Assembly: GCA_031287525.1 (NCBI GenBank)
Contig: JAITSU010000054.1
Span: 1-34,147 of the forward strand
Direction of reading: 5' to 3'
From: Zoogloeaceae bacterium
GTDB lineage: Bacteria > Pseudomonadota > Gammaproteobacteria > Burkholderiales > Rhodocyclaceae
DNA length: 34,147 nt
Shown: piece after piece, positions 1 through 7,013 of the stretch
Position numbering within the stretch: the first letter of the stretch is position 1
Layout of the letters: every line of letters starts with the position of its first letter
The notes under the pieces: model-generated
What the model was told of the DNA's origin: nothing
What the model saw: only the letters and a program-made list of their open reading frames with translations
Databases searched by the model: none
Position numbers and translations under genes: made by a program

Positions 1-46
<46 letters not shown>

Positions 47-208
47 AAAAATTGTTGCGCCGGTTTTTGAAATGTCAAGGGAATTCGTCAGATTTTTCAT
101 GATTTATTCATTTTCGTGAATGAAAAGATTGAAAGATTCTATTCGCTCCGTATAAAAGCGCAAGACACAATTCATCCGCGCCCAAAGTGGCGGGAGCAGG
201 GTAGAAGG

Positions 209-278
209 GTAGGGCGCGTTCTCCGAACGCGCCGTTTGTTTTCATTGACTGCGGCGGGTTCTTCGATGCCGCCCTACC
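209..278. repeat. Composite palindromic repeat, GTAGGGCGCG type
   Basis: Two imperfect palindromes of about 25 bp (209-233 and 253-277) flank a short spacer. The block begins GTAGGGCGCG and ends GCCGCCCTACC, so its outer ends are mutually inverted. Related blocks lie at 3438-3500, 5891-5954, 33207-33269 and 33527-33590. Confidence 0.75.
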
Positions 279-402
279 TAAAATTCTGCGCGTAGTCGTC
301 AGGCGAAGTCGCAGAATCCATTTGGTGGGTGGAAGTGGATTCCGCGACTGCGGGCGCACCGCGCCCTCCGCGCGGAATGACACGGGGAGAGGCGGGCTTT
401 AT

Positions 403-495
403 GGTGGCGGGAGCCTCTTGCTCCCACGACGGGCGAACGCAGTTCGCCCCTACGCCGTAGGTAAGGTCACGAACGGGAGCAGGATGCTCCCGCTA
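403..495. repeat. Composite palindromic repeat, GCGGGAGCA type
   Basis: The block starts with a GGTGGCGGGAGC/GCTCCCAC hairpin. It continues with a GGGCGAAC/GTTCGCCC hairpin and ends with GGGAGCAGGATGCTCCC. The last module recurs at 787-808, 3248-3267, 3527-3548 and twice in 33312-33372. Confidence 0.65.
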
Positions 496-508
496 CTTTG
501 CGCCCCTT

Positions 509-580
509 GTAGGGGCGGGTTTCAAACCCGCCCTGCGCTCCGACAATACAACGGTGGGCAGGTTTGAAACCTGCCCCTAC
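509..580. repeat. Composite palindromic repeat, GTAGGGGCGGGTTT type
   Basis: Two palindromes (509-533 and 556-580) with TTTCAAA or TTTGAAA centres flank a 22-bp core. The reverse complement of the whole block resembles 3148-3221, including core fragments CCGTTG and TCGGA. This looks like the same element inserted in opposite orientation. Confidence 0.8.
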
Positions 581-726
581 GGAATATCCCTTTACCCACG
601 GTGTACGCCCATAAGGGGAATGGGGAGACAATCGCCGAACTCGCCGTTGTTGACGGCGGCGGTTTCTTTGGTGCCGCCGGACGTTAACATTCGGCTGTTT
701 CTTCGATGCAGCCCTACCTGAAACAA

Positions 727-808
727 TGCGGGCGGTTCGCGAACCGCCCCTGCGTCTGGCGTGATTGCCCTGTCGTTACCTGTCTGCGGGAGCAGGATGC
801 TCCCGCCA
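727..808. repeat. Palindromic repeat pair upstream of the btuB promoter
   Basis: A GCGGTTCGCGAACCGC palindrome sits at about 731-746, the same type as the perfect copy at 3301-3328. It is followed by a GCGGGAGCAGGATGCTCCCGC hairpin at about 787-806. The linker TTACCTGTCTGCGGG resembles the linker within 33312-33372. Confidence 0.7.
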
Positions 809-812
809 CTTT

Positions 813-840
813 CTGTCCCCTGACCTCTGTTCCCTGATAT
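813..840. repeat. Heptameric tandem repeat, four CTG[A/T]NNN units
   Basis: CTG recurs every 7 bases at 813, 820, 827 and 834 (units CTGTCCC, CTGACCT, CTGTTCC, CTGATAT). The last unit supplies the start of the TATATAAT box of the btuB promoter. Similar period-7 runs occur at 9350-9384, 29846-29880 and 32394-32428. Confidence 0.7.
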
Positions 841-845
841 ATAAT
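835..845 (+). promoter_or_regulatory. Probable extended -10 promoter of the btuB riboswitch transcript
   Basis: TGATATATAAT contains a perfect TATAAT at 840-845 with a TG just upstream. No good -35 hexamer lies 16-18 bp upstream. Transcription from here would start at the 5' edge of the riboswitch aptamer. Confidence 0.5.
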
Positions 846-851
846 CCGCCC

Positions 852-1052
852 CGTTTCAAGGTGCTGTGGCGGCGTTCTGTCGTCACACTGAAACGGGAAA
901 GCGGTGCGTTCTGCCACATGATGCGGAACAAATCCGCTGCTGCCCCCGCAACGGTAAGCGAGTGCGGCGTCATCATCAATGTCACTGGATTTTACAAAAA
1001 TCCGGGAAGGCGATGACGCAAGACTTGCAAGCCCGGAGACCGGCCTGAAACG
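852..1052 (+). ncRNA. Cobalamin (B12) riboswitch aptamer
   Basis: Hallmarks of the cobalamin aptamer are visible in order. There is a GGTGCTGT segment near the 5' end and ACGGGAAAGCGGTG around 893-906. GCTGCCCCCGCAACGGTAAG follows around 939-958, and the B12 box AGCCCGGAGACCGGCC lies at 1030-1045. CGTTTCA (852-858) can pair with TGAAACG (1046-1052) to close the P1 stem. A receptor gene for corrinoids starts 133 bases downstream, the usual arrangement: bound cobalamin lowers btuB expression. The intervening 1053-1185 contains a small GGTC/GACC hairpin (about 1088-1102) and would be the expression platform. Whether it acts on transcription or translation is not clear. Confidence 0.93.
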
Positions 1053-1185
1053 ATACGCGATGCGTGCTGCGGGGAGCGGCGCGGGCGGTCGGTTTTTGAC
1101 CTCTTGTTGGTTTCCCCTTGGCATGTGTCACATCCACAACGCAATTCCGGCGCGCGGGGACGCTTTGCCGGAAAGGGGAAATTTT

Positions 1186-3105
1186 ATGTATCCACATCTG
1201 AAACCCGCTTTGAAACCCATTGCGGCCTTGTTGCCTTTATTGTTTGTCGCGCCGCTCCATGCCGCCGATGAAAAACCCGACGCCATCGCCGATGCCATCA
1301 TCGTGACGGCAACGCGCCAGCCCATACGGGCTTCGGAAGTGCTGGCGGATGTTACGGTGATTGACCGGGCGGAAATTGAAAAGAGCGGTCAGGACACCAT
1401 CGACGAACTGCTCGCCCGCCAGCCTGGGGTGCAGCTTTATACCAGCGGCGGCGCAGGCACGATTTCCGGCCTGTTTTTACGCGGCGCGAATCCCAACCAG
1501 ACCAAGGTGCTGGTCGATGGCATCGCCATCAATAATTCAAATGACGGCAAGTCCGCCTTGCAATTTTTATCGTTGGACAGCGTGGAGCGCATCGAAATCC
1601 TGCGCGGCCCGGCTTCTTCGCTTTACGGTTCGGACGCCATCGGCGGGGTGATTAGCATCATCACCCGAAACGGCAGACAGGGGTTGCGCGCCGATGGATT
1701 TGTCGGCTACGGCAGCCACAATACCCGACGCGCCAACGCGGGAATTTCCGGCGGCGACGAGCATTGGCGTTTTCGGGTAGAAGCCAACCATTATGAAACC
1801 GACGGATTTTCCGCTTCCCGTCATGCCAGCAACAAGGACGCCGACAACGACGCTTATCGCAACACGGGTGGCGCGGCCTCAGTTTCCTTTCTGCCTGCCG
1901 AAGGGCATGAAATCGGTTTGATTTACCGCAACAACAAGGGGCTTGTCCATTACGACAGCGATAGCGGCTATGCTCACCCCGCCAGCGATTACGATTACCG
2001 CCAGCGGTTTGAAACGGAACAATGGCAGATTTTCAGCAAGAACCGCATTCTGGACAATTGGGAAAGTACCTTGCGCTATGGTGAAGCGGAAGACGATGAC
2101 AAGGATTACGCCTGGGATCGCTGGGCTTCGGCAGAATCCCTCACCAGAACGCATACCCGCAACAGGCAACTCTCCTGGCAAAACGACATCGCCCTGCCTT
2201 TGGGCAAGGCGCTTCTGGCGGTTGAAAAACAGAAACAGGACATCGGGCCGCGTTATGACAGCACGGGAAGCACGCTCTTTAGCGACCATTCGCCCAGCGT
2301 CAGCAATACTTCTTACCTTGCCGGGTGGACAGCGCATCAGGACAAGCATAGCTGGCAGTTGAACGCCCGCCATGACAAGCATTCCCGGTTCGGCAACAAG
2401 ACCACCTACAGCGCCGCCTACGGCTACCAGTTCACAAACGCCTTGCGCGGTCATATCAGTTACGGTACGGCTTTTCACGCGCCAACCGTCGTTCAGCTCT
2501 ACAAAACCAAATGGGGCAGCAATAACCCGGACTTGAAACCGGAAGAATCCAGAAACAGCGAAGCGGGGCTGACGTGGGAACAAGGCGCGCATCAGGCTTC
2601 GGCGACCTACTACCGCAATCGCGTCAAAAACCTGTTTGGTTATGACCCGTTGACGTACAAGGAAATCAACATCAACAAGGCGCTTCAGGAAGGCGTTACG
2701 CTAGGCTATGCCGGACAATTCGGCGCATGGCGTCTGCGCGCTGCCTACGACTGGTTGAACGCCATCGACAAGAGTCACCATGATGAACGTCTGATTCGTC
2801 GCGCCCGCAACAGCGGCAGCGTCGCGTTGTCCCATACCTGGAATCAACTGGAAACCGGGGTGGAAGTCATCGCCGTCGGGCGTCGTCGTGACAGCGTTTA
2901 CGATCCCTCCACCTACGCGGCTTCAGACGACGATCTGGGCGGCTACACGCTCACCAACCTGACGGCGCGTTACGCGCTGACCAGAGAAGTGAGTCTGGAA
3001 GGTCGCCTGAGCAACCTCTTTGACAAAAAGTACGAACTGGCGAGAGGCTACAACACCGACGGTTTTAATGCCTTTGTCGGCGTTCGCTACACGCCTTCCA
3101 GATAG
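1186..3105 (+). CDS. btuB: TonB-dependent vitamin B12 outer-membrane receptor BtuB
   Basis: This 639-residue protein carries a signal peptide of about 26 residues ending APLHAA. A TonB-box-like stretch follows (AIIVTATRQ), then a plug domain (LLARQPGVQLYTSGG, LFLRGANPNQTKVLVDGI, RIEILRGPASSLYGSDAIGGVI) and a 22-strand-type beta-barrel. The C-terminal part has the TonB-receptor signature NLFDKKYELARGYNTDG. Length is close to E. coli BtuB (614). The cobalamin riboswitch immediately upstream supports corrinoid uptake as its job, by energised import across the outer membrane. The ATG at 1186 was chosen because AAAGGGGA sits just upstream and it gives a clean signal peptide; longer in-frame starts lie inside the riboswitch. 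The last residue is Arg rather than the common aromatic. Confidence 0.93.
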   Translation: MYPHLKPALKPIAALLPLLFVAPLHAADEKPDAIADAIIVTATRQPIRASEVLADVTVIDRAEIEKSGQDTIDELLARQPGVQLYTSGGAGTISGLFLRGANPNQTKVLVDGIAINNSNDGKSALQFLSLDSVERIEILRGPASSLYGSDAIGGVISIITRNGRQGLRADGFVGYGSHNTRRANAGISGGDEHWRFRVEANHYETDGFSASRHASNKDADNDAYRNTGGAASVSFLPAEGHEIGLIYRNNKGLVHYDSDSGYAHPASDYDYRQRFETEQWQIFSKNRILDNWESTLRYGEAEDDDKDYAWDRWASAESLTRTHTRNRQLSWQNDIALPLGKALLAVEKQKQDIGPRYDSTGSTLFSDHSPSVSNTSYLAGWTAHQDKHSWQLNARHDKHSRFGNKTTYSAAYGYQFTNALRGHISYGTAFHAPTVVQLYKTKWGSNNPDLKPEESRNSEAGLTWEQGAHQASATYYRNRVKNLFGYDPLTYKEININKALQEGVTLGYAGQFGAWRLRAAYDWLNAIDKSHHDERLIRRARNSGSVALSHTWNQLETGVEVIAVGRRRDSVYDPSTYAASDDDLGGYTLTNLTARYALTREVSLEGRLSNLFDKKYELARGYNTDGFNAFVGVRYTPSR

Positions 3106-3147
3106 GAAATCCCCCCTTGTGGGCGTATACCGTGGGGAAGCTGTTTC

Positions 3148-3221
3148 GTAGGGGCAGGTTTCAAACCTGCCCGCCGTTGCCTCATCGGAACGCACAGGGC
3201 GGGTTTGAAACCCGCCCCTAC
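3148..3221. repeat. Composite palindromic repeat, inverted copy of 509-580
   Basis: Palindromes at 3148-3172 (GTAGGGGCAGG arm) and 3197-3221 (CCCGCCCCTAC arm) flank a core containing CCGTTG and TCGGAACGCA. The whole matches the reverse complement of 509-580. Confidence 0.8.
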
Positions 3222-3244
3222 AAGGGCGAGGGGAGAAAATCAAA

Positions 3245-3328
3245 GTAGCGGGAGCATCCTGTTCCCGCAGACAGGTAACGACAGGGCGATCACGCCAGAC
3301 GTAGGGGCGGTTCGCGAACCGCCCCTAC
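3245..3328. repeat. GCGGGAGCA hairpin plus a perfect 28-bp palindrome
   Basis: A GCGGGAGCATCCTGTTCCCGC hairpin (about 3248-3268) is followed by an ACAGGTAACGACAGGGC linker. Then comes a perfect palindrome at 3301-3328 with half-site GTAGGGGCGGTTCG. The palindrome interior differs from neighbouring modules but the GTAGGG ends are kept. Confidence 0.75.
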
Positions 3329-3416
3329 AACCGCAAAACGCCCGCAGAAGGCGTGTTCGGTAATTGCCTCCCCGCTCTCCTTGTGGGCGTACACCGTGGG
3401 GAAGGGGATATTTCGT

Positions 3417-3550
3417 AGGGGCAGGTTTCAAACCTAGGTAGGGCGCGTTCTCCGAACGCGCCGGACGTTAACCACGGCGGTTTCGGAGAACGCGCCCTGC
3501 AAGGGGCGAGGGGAGAAAATCAAAGTGGCGGGGGCATCCTGCTCCCGCCG
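3417..3550. repeat. Truncated GTAGGGG module fused to a GTAGGGCGCG composite and a GCGGGGGCA hairpin
   Basis: A GTAGGGGCAGGTTTCAAACCT half element (about 3417-3436) stops abruptly and joins a full GTAGGGCGCG composite (3438-3500, core GGACGTTAACC). A GGCGGGGGCATCCTGCTCCCGCC hairpin follows at about 3526-3549. The truncated junction suggests one element inserted into or recombined with another. Confidence 0.7.
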
Positions 3551-3603
3551 CTTCAATGGCATTCACGCGGTTGCCCTGATACGATTGCCCTGCGCCGCCC
3601 GCC

Positions 3604-3619
3604 TGAACCCTGCTATGAT
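3604..3619 (+). promoter_or_regulatory. Possible extended -10 promoter for the CobD-like gene
   Basis: TGCTATGAT (3611-3619) has the TGn-TATGAT form of an extended -10 box and lies 36 bases upstream of the start codon. It overlaps two CTGNNNN heptads (CTGAACC, CTGCTAT). No convincing -35 box is seen. Confidence 0.4.
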
Positions 3620-3655
3620 TACGCTTTTCCCATCACAAGACATTTTTCATCGCTG

Positions 3656-4603
3656 ATGAGTCTTTTTTCCCTCATCGTCGTTTTCCTGCTGGAACAACTG
3701 CATCCCCTGGATTACTCGCGCTGGGTGGCGCGTCCGGCGCGGGCGTGGACGGCTTTTCTGGAACGCCACATTGACGCGGGCGGTTATCGGCAGGGCGTTC
3801 TGGGTACGGGGCTGGCGCTCCTGCCGCCATTGTTGCTGGCGGGCGTCGTCTATTGCGTTTTCTATCGCGTCAGCCCGCTGCTGGCGTTCTTCATCAATGT
3901 GCTGGCGCTCTATTTGACGATGGGCTTCCGGCAGTTCAGCCATTTTTACACCGACATCCAACTGGCGTTGCGCCTGAATGACCTGGAACGCGCGCGCAGT
4001 CTGCTTTCGGAATGGCGGGGCGAGGCGGTGATTTCTGCCGATCCCGGCGATTTGGCGCGGCTTTCCATTGAAACCGCGTTGTCGGCGTCGCATCGACACG
4101 TTTTCGCGGTGCTGTTATGGTTCGTAATTTTGCCCGGCCCTTTGGGGGCGTTGCTGTATCGCTTCTCGCACCTGTTGTCGGAACACTGGCGCGAACGCGG
4201 GGAATTCGGGCGTTTCGCCGGACAACTGTTCAAGGTCATCGAATGGCTGCCCGCCCGCGCCACGGCGGCGACGTTTGCCGTGGTCGGCAATTTTGAAGAC
4301 GCCGTATATTGCTGGCGTCGGCACGCGACGCGCTGGTATGATCATGGTCTTGGCATTGTCCTCGCCAGCGGCGCGGGCGCTTTGGGTGTGCGCCTCGGTA
4401 TGCCCGTAGCGGAAAATCCGGCGTGGTCGGAAGAAGCGTTGGCGGGCAACAGCGGGTTTGGCAATGACGCAGCCAGCGATTCGGGTCTGGGAGAAGCGGC
4501 AGATACGGATTTCATGCAAAGCGCCACGGGGCTGGTCTGGCGCGCGACCGTGTTGTGGTTATTGATGTTGGTGGTTTTGGGGCTTGCCAGACTGGCAGGC
4601 TGA
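3656..4603 (+). CDS. CobD/CbiB-family integral membrane protein
   Basis: This 315-residue membrane protein has hydrophobic segments near residues 1-15, 45-90, 140-165 and 293-314. It carries CbiB-family features: GNFEDAVYCWR in the C-terminal half and, further on, GAGALGVRLGMPV. CbiB/CobD proper attaches the aminopropanol arm in adenosylcobalamin synthesis. Many betaproteobacteria carry a divergent family member outside cobalamin operons, so the exact role here is uncertain, and the related AmpE-like signalling proteins are an alternative. It lies between btuB and a thiolase, with 29 bases to the latter, so the two may be co-transcribed. The start codon has only a weak ribosome-binding site. 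Confidence 0.75.
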   Translation: MSLFSLIVVFLLEQLHPLDYSRWVARPARAWTAFLERHIDAGGYRQGVLGTGLALLPPLLLAGVVYCVFYRVSPLLAFFINVLALYLTMGFRQFSHFYTDIQLALRLNDLERARSLLSEWRGEAVISADPGDLARLSIETALSASHRHVFAVLLWFVILPGPLGALLYRFSHLLSEHWRERGEFGRFAGQLFKVIEWLPARATAATFAVVGNFEDAVYCWRRHATRWYDHGLGIVLASGAGALGVRLGMPVAENPAWSEEALAGNSGFGNDAASDSGLGEAADTDFMQSATGLVWRATVLWLLMLVVLGLARLAG

Positions 4604-4632
4604 TTGATTTTTTTCACAAGGAGTAGATGTAC

Positions 4633-5814
4633 ATGAGCAAAGATATTGTGATTTTGAGCGCAGCGCGTTCTGCCATTGGCGCTTTTGGCGGTTCCCTGTC
4701 CGGTATTGAACCTGCCGAACTCGGTGGTCTGGTCATCAAGGAAACCATCGCCCGTTCCGGCGTTGACCCCAGGCAGATTTCCTATGCTGCCGTCGGTAAC
4801 ATCATCCCCACGGATGCCCGTTATCCCTATGTGGCGCGTGTCGCCACCATTCAGGGCGGTCTTTCCATGGATTCCGTCGCTTTCGCCGTCAACCGCCTCT
4901 GCGGTTCCGCCATGCAAGCCGTCGTTTCTTCCAGCCACGCCATCCAGGCGGGTGACGCCGATTTCGCGCTGGCAGGCGGCGTTGAAAGCATGTCGCGCGG
5001 CGCTTACCTGCTGCCCGCGCTGCGTTCCGGCGCGCGCATGGGCGACACCACCGCGCTGGACGCGATGGTGTCCGTGATTACCGACCCGTTCGGCGTCGGA
5101 CACATGGGCATCACCGCTGAAAATCTGGCGGTCAAGTACGGCATCACCCGCGAACAACAAGACGAATTCGCGCTGGAATCGCAAAAACGCGCCGCCGCTG
5201 CCCGCGAAGCCGGTTATTTCAAGGGGCAAATCGTTCCCATTACGCTGAAAAGCCGCAAGGGAGATGTGGTGTTCGACACCGACGAACACCTGAAACCCGA
5301 CACCACGCTGGAAAAACTCGCCAAAATGAAACCCGCCTTCAAAAAAGACGGCACGGTTACGGCGGGTAACGCCTCCGGTCTGAACGACGCGGGCGCTTTT
5401 CTGGTGCTGGCAGACGCAGCCAAGGCTTCCGCCGCTGGCTACAAGCCCATCGCCCGCCTCGTTGCCTACGCCATCGCTGGCGTACCCAACGACATCATGG
5501 GTTATGGCCCCGTGCCTTCGACCAAGCTGGCGCTGCAACGCGCCGGTCTGACGCTCGACCAGATCGACATCATCGAGTCCAACGAAGCCTTCGCCGCGCA
5601 ATCCCTGACGGTCGCCAAGGAACTCGGACTTGACCCTGCCAAGACCAACCCCAACGGCGGCGCCATCGCCATCGGTCATCCGGTCAGCGCCACGGGCAGC
5701 GTCATCATCACCAAGCTCCTGCATGAACTGCAACGCACCAACAAGCGTTACGGTCTTGCCACCATGTGCATCGGCGGCGGACAAGGCATCACCACCATCT
5801 ACGAACGCCTGTAA
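4633..5814 (+). CDS. bktB: Acetyl-CoA C-acyltransferase (thiolase II, BktB-like)
   Basis: This 393-residue thiolase condenses two acyl-CoA molecules to a 3-ketoacyl-CoA, or does the reverse thiolysis. The nucleophile is Cys90 (NRLCGSAMQAV). The general-base pair is His349 (IAIGHPVSATGS, where most relatives have HPI) and Cys379 (TMCIGGGQG). The overall sequence resembles the beta-ketothiolase BktB of Cupriavidus more than PhaA, by recollection, so it may feed polyhydroxyalkanoate or short fatty-acid metabolism. The ATG at 4633 is preferred over 4627 because AAGGAG (4618-4623) is then 9 bases upstream instead of 3. A strong terminator follows. Confidence 0.9.
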   Translation: MSKDIVILSAARSAIGAFGGSLSGIEPAELGGLVIKETIARSGVDPRQISYAAVGNIIPTDARYPYVARVATIQGGLSMDSVAFAVNRLCGSAMQAVVSSSHAIQAGDADFALAGGVESMSRGAYLLPALRSGARMGDTTALDAMVSVITDPFGVGHMGITAENLAVKYGITREQQDEFALESQKRAAAAREAGYFKGQIVPITLKSRKGDVVFDTDEHLKPDTTLEKLAKMKPAFKKDGTVTAGNASGLNDAGAFLVLADAAKASAAGYKPIARLVAYAIAGVPNDIMGYGPVPSTKLALQRAGLTLDQIDIIESNEAFAAQSLTVAKELGLDPAKTNPNGGAIAIGHPVSATGSVIITKLLHELQRTNKRYGLATMCIGGGQGITTIYERL

Positions 5815-5832
5815 TTTTCGGGTTTGTGGAAT

Positions 5833-5864
5833 AAAAAAACGGCGTCTGCGGACGCCGTTTTTTT
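5833..5864. terminator. Bidirectional Rho-independent terminator
   Basis: A stem of ACGGCGTC/GACGCCGT with a TGCG loop is flanked by a run of A on the left and a run of seven T on the right. It can end transcription of the thiolase gene on the plus strand and the DHH gene on the minus strand. Confidence 0.9.
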
Positions 5865-5890
5865 GATATAGCCCTGCCGGATGTATCCGG

Positions 5891-5954
5891 GTAGGGCGGC
5901 ATCGAAGAACGCGCCGGGCGTAACGTCCGGCGGTTTCGGAGAAACCGCCCTACC
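5891..5954. repeat. Composite palindromic repeat, GTAGGGCGGC type
   Basis: The element starts GTAGGGCGGCATCGAAGAAC and ends GAGAAACCGCCCTACC, with core GGGCGTAACGTCCGGCGG. It lies between the terminator and the stop codon of the DHH gene. Same family as 209-278 and 33527-33590. Confidence 0.8.
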
Positions 5955-5986
5955 TTGAGGAGCCGACGGGAGGCGTCGGGTTTGTT

Positions 5987-6919
5987 TCATCCGTCAGCGT
6001 TAATCCGCTGGATGAGTTTTTGCAGCACGGCTTCCGCCTGGTCGTTCGGCACCTGGCAGGTGCCTGCCGCCTGATGTCCGCCGCCGCCGTAGGAGAGCAT
6101 CAGTTCGCCGACGTTGGTTTTGCTGGAACGATCGAGGATGGATTTGCCGGTGGCGAAAACGGTGTTTTGTTTTTGCAAGCCCCAAAGGATATGGATGGAG
6201 ATATTGGTTTCGGGGAACAGGGCGTAAATCATGAAGCGGTTGGCGGCGTAGATGATTTCTTCGTCGCGCAGGTCGAGCACAACCAGATTTTTATACACGC
6301 GAGCGCAACGCCTGATTTGTTCGTCGGCTTTTTTGGCGTGTTCAAAATACAGGTCGCTGCGTTCCTTGACATCGGGTAGCTGGAGAATTTCGCCGATGGT
6401 GTGATGCTTGCAGTATTTGATCAAATCCATCATCAGCGCGTAGTTGCTGATGCGAAATTCGCGGAAACGCCCCAAGCCGGTGCGAGCGTCCATCAGGTAA
6501 TTCAACAGCACCCAGTCGGCAGGCTCAAGGATTTCATCGCGGGAGAATTGGGCGCTGTCGGCCTTGTCCACCGCTTCCATCATGTCGTCGGAGATTTCGG
6601 GGAAGGTGCTTTTACCGCCGTAGTAGTCATACACCACACGCGCGGCGGAAGGGGCGCGCGGGTCGATGATGTAGTTTTTGTGTTCGCCGGGATTGCGGAT
6701 GCTCTCGGACAAGTGATGGTCGAAGACCAGATGCGCGTCGGCGACGTAGGGTAGGTTGGTGGTGATGTCGCGGGCGGTCACGTCGATTTTGCCATCTTGC
6801 ATGTCTTTGGGATGGACGAATTTGATGTCGTCAATCAGGTTGAGTTCGTTCAACAGAACGGCGCAGACCAGACCATCGAAATCGCTGCGGGTGACCAGAC
6901 GGAATTTTTCGTGGCTCAT
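5987..6919 (-). CDS. DHH-family phosphoesterase
   Basis: This 310-residue protein shows the DHH phosphoesterase motifs. SDFDGL (Asp13, Asp15) is motif I, FDHHLSE (Asp67-His68-His69) is the DHH motif, and DKADSAQ lies in the middle. A C-terminal DHHA1 domain carries GGGGHQAAGTC at about residue 280. These residues bind Mn or Mg in phosphoesterases that cut oligoribonucleotides, cyclic dinucleotide products or related substrates. Relatives are often labelled exopolyphosphatase-like, but the substrate cannot be told from sequence. The ATG at 6919 has GGAGA about 8 bases upstream; longer in-frame starts lack one. It lies downstream of maeB on the same strand, 94 bases away. Confidence 0.85.
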   Translation of the reverse strand: MSHEKFRLVTRSDFDGLVCAVLLNELNLIDDIKFVHPKDMQDGKIDVTARDITTNLPYVADAHLVFDHHLSESIRNPGEHKNYIIDPRAPSAARVVYDYYGGKSTFPEISDDMMEAVDKADSAQFSRDEILEPADWVLLNYLMDARTGLGRFREFRISNYALMMDLIKYCKHHTIGEILQLPDVKERSDLYFEHAKKADEQIRRCARVYKNLVVLDLRDEEIIYAANRFMIYALFPETNISIHILWGLQKQNTVFATGKSILDRSSKTNVGELMLSYGGGGHQAAGTCQVPNDQAEAVLQKLIQRINADG

Positions 6920-7013
6920 GGGAAATCTCCGGGAACAGATGCGAATGAAGTACGTATTAAAGCACAAGGCCGCGCGCTCGGAGCGACCTTGCGCGCTTTT
7001 TACACGCCACTTT

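Larger units (their letters stand above)
47..834. other. Intergenic stretch packed with short palindromic repeats
   Basis: No credible gene is seen here. Open frames are short, lack a ribosome-binding site and run through repeats. The stretch holds at least four composite palindromic repeat blocks (listed separately at 209-278, 403-495, 509-580 and 727-808), plus a degenerate half element at about 678-719. It ends in a heptameric tandem repeat that leads into the btuB promoter. Confidence 0.7.
3106..3655. other. Repeat-filled intergenic stretch between btuB and the CobD-like gene
   Basis: No gene is supported here. Almost the whole 550 bases consist of tandemly arranged palindromic repeat modules (3148-3221, 3245-3328, 3417-3550). 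GGGCGTAYACCGTGGGGAAG-like linkers occur at about 3121 and 3383. A putative promoter for the next gene ends the stretch. Confidence 0.7.

Noticed and set aside
3106-3655. CRISPR array
   Set aside because: The repeats here are palindromic modules with irregular spacing and no unique equal-length spacers, and there are no cas genes in the window.
4342-5784. Minus-strand open frame of 480 codons opposite the thiolase gene
   Set aside because: It is Gly-rich shadow sequence. The plus-strand thiolase has all catalytic residues.
6966-7008. Terminator between maeB and the DHH gene
   Set aside because: A GCGCGC/GCGCGC pairing with a long loop is followed by T only on the plus strand, where no gene ends. 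On the minus strand no T run follows.
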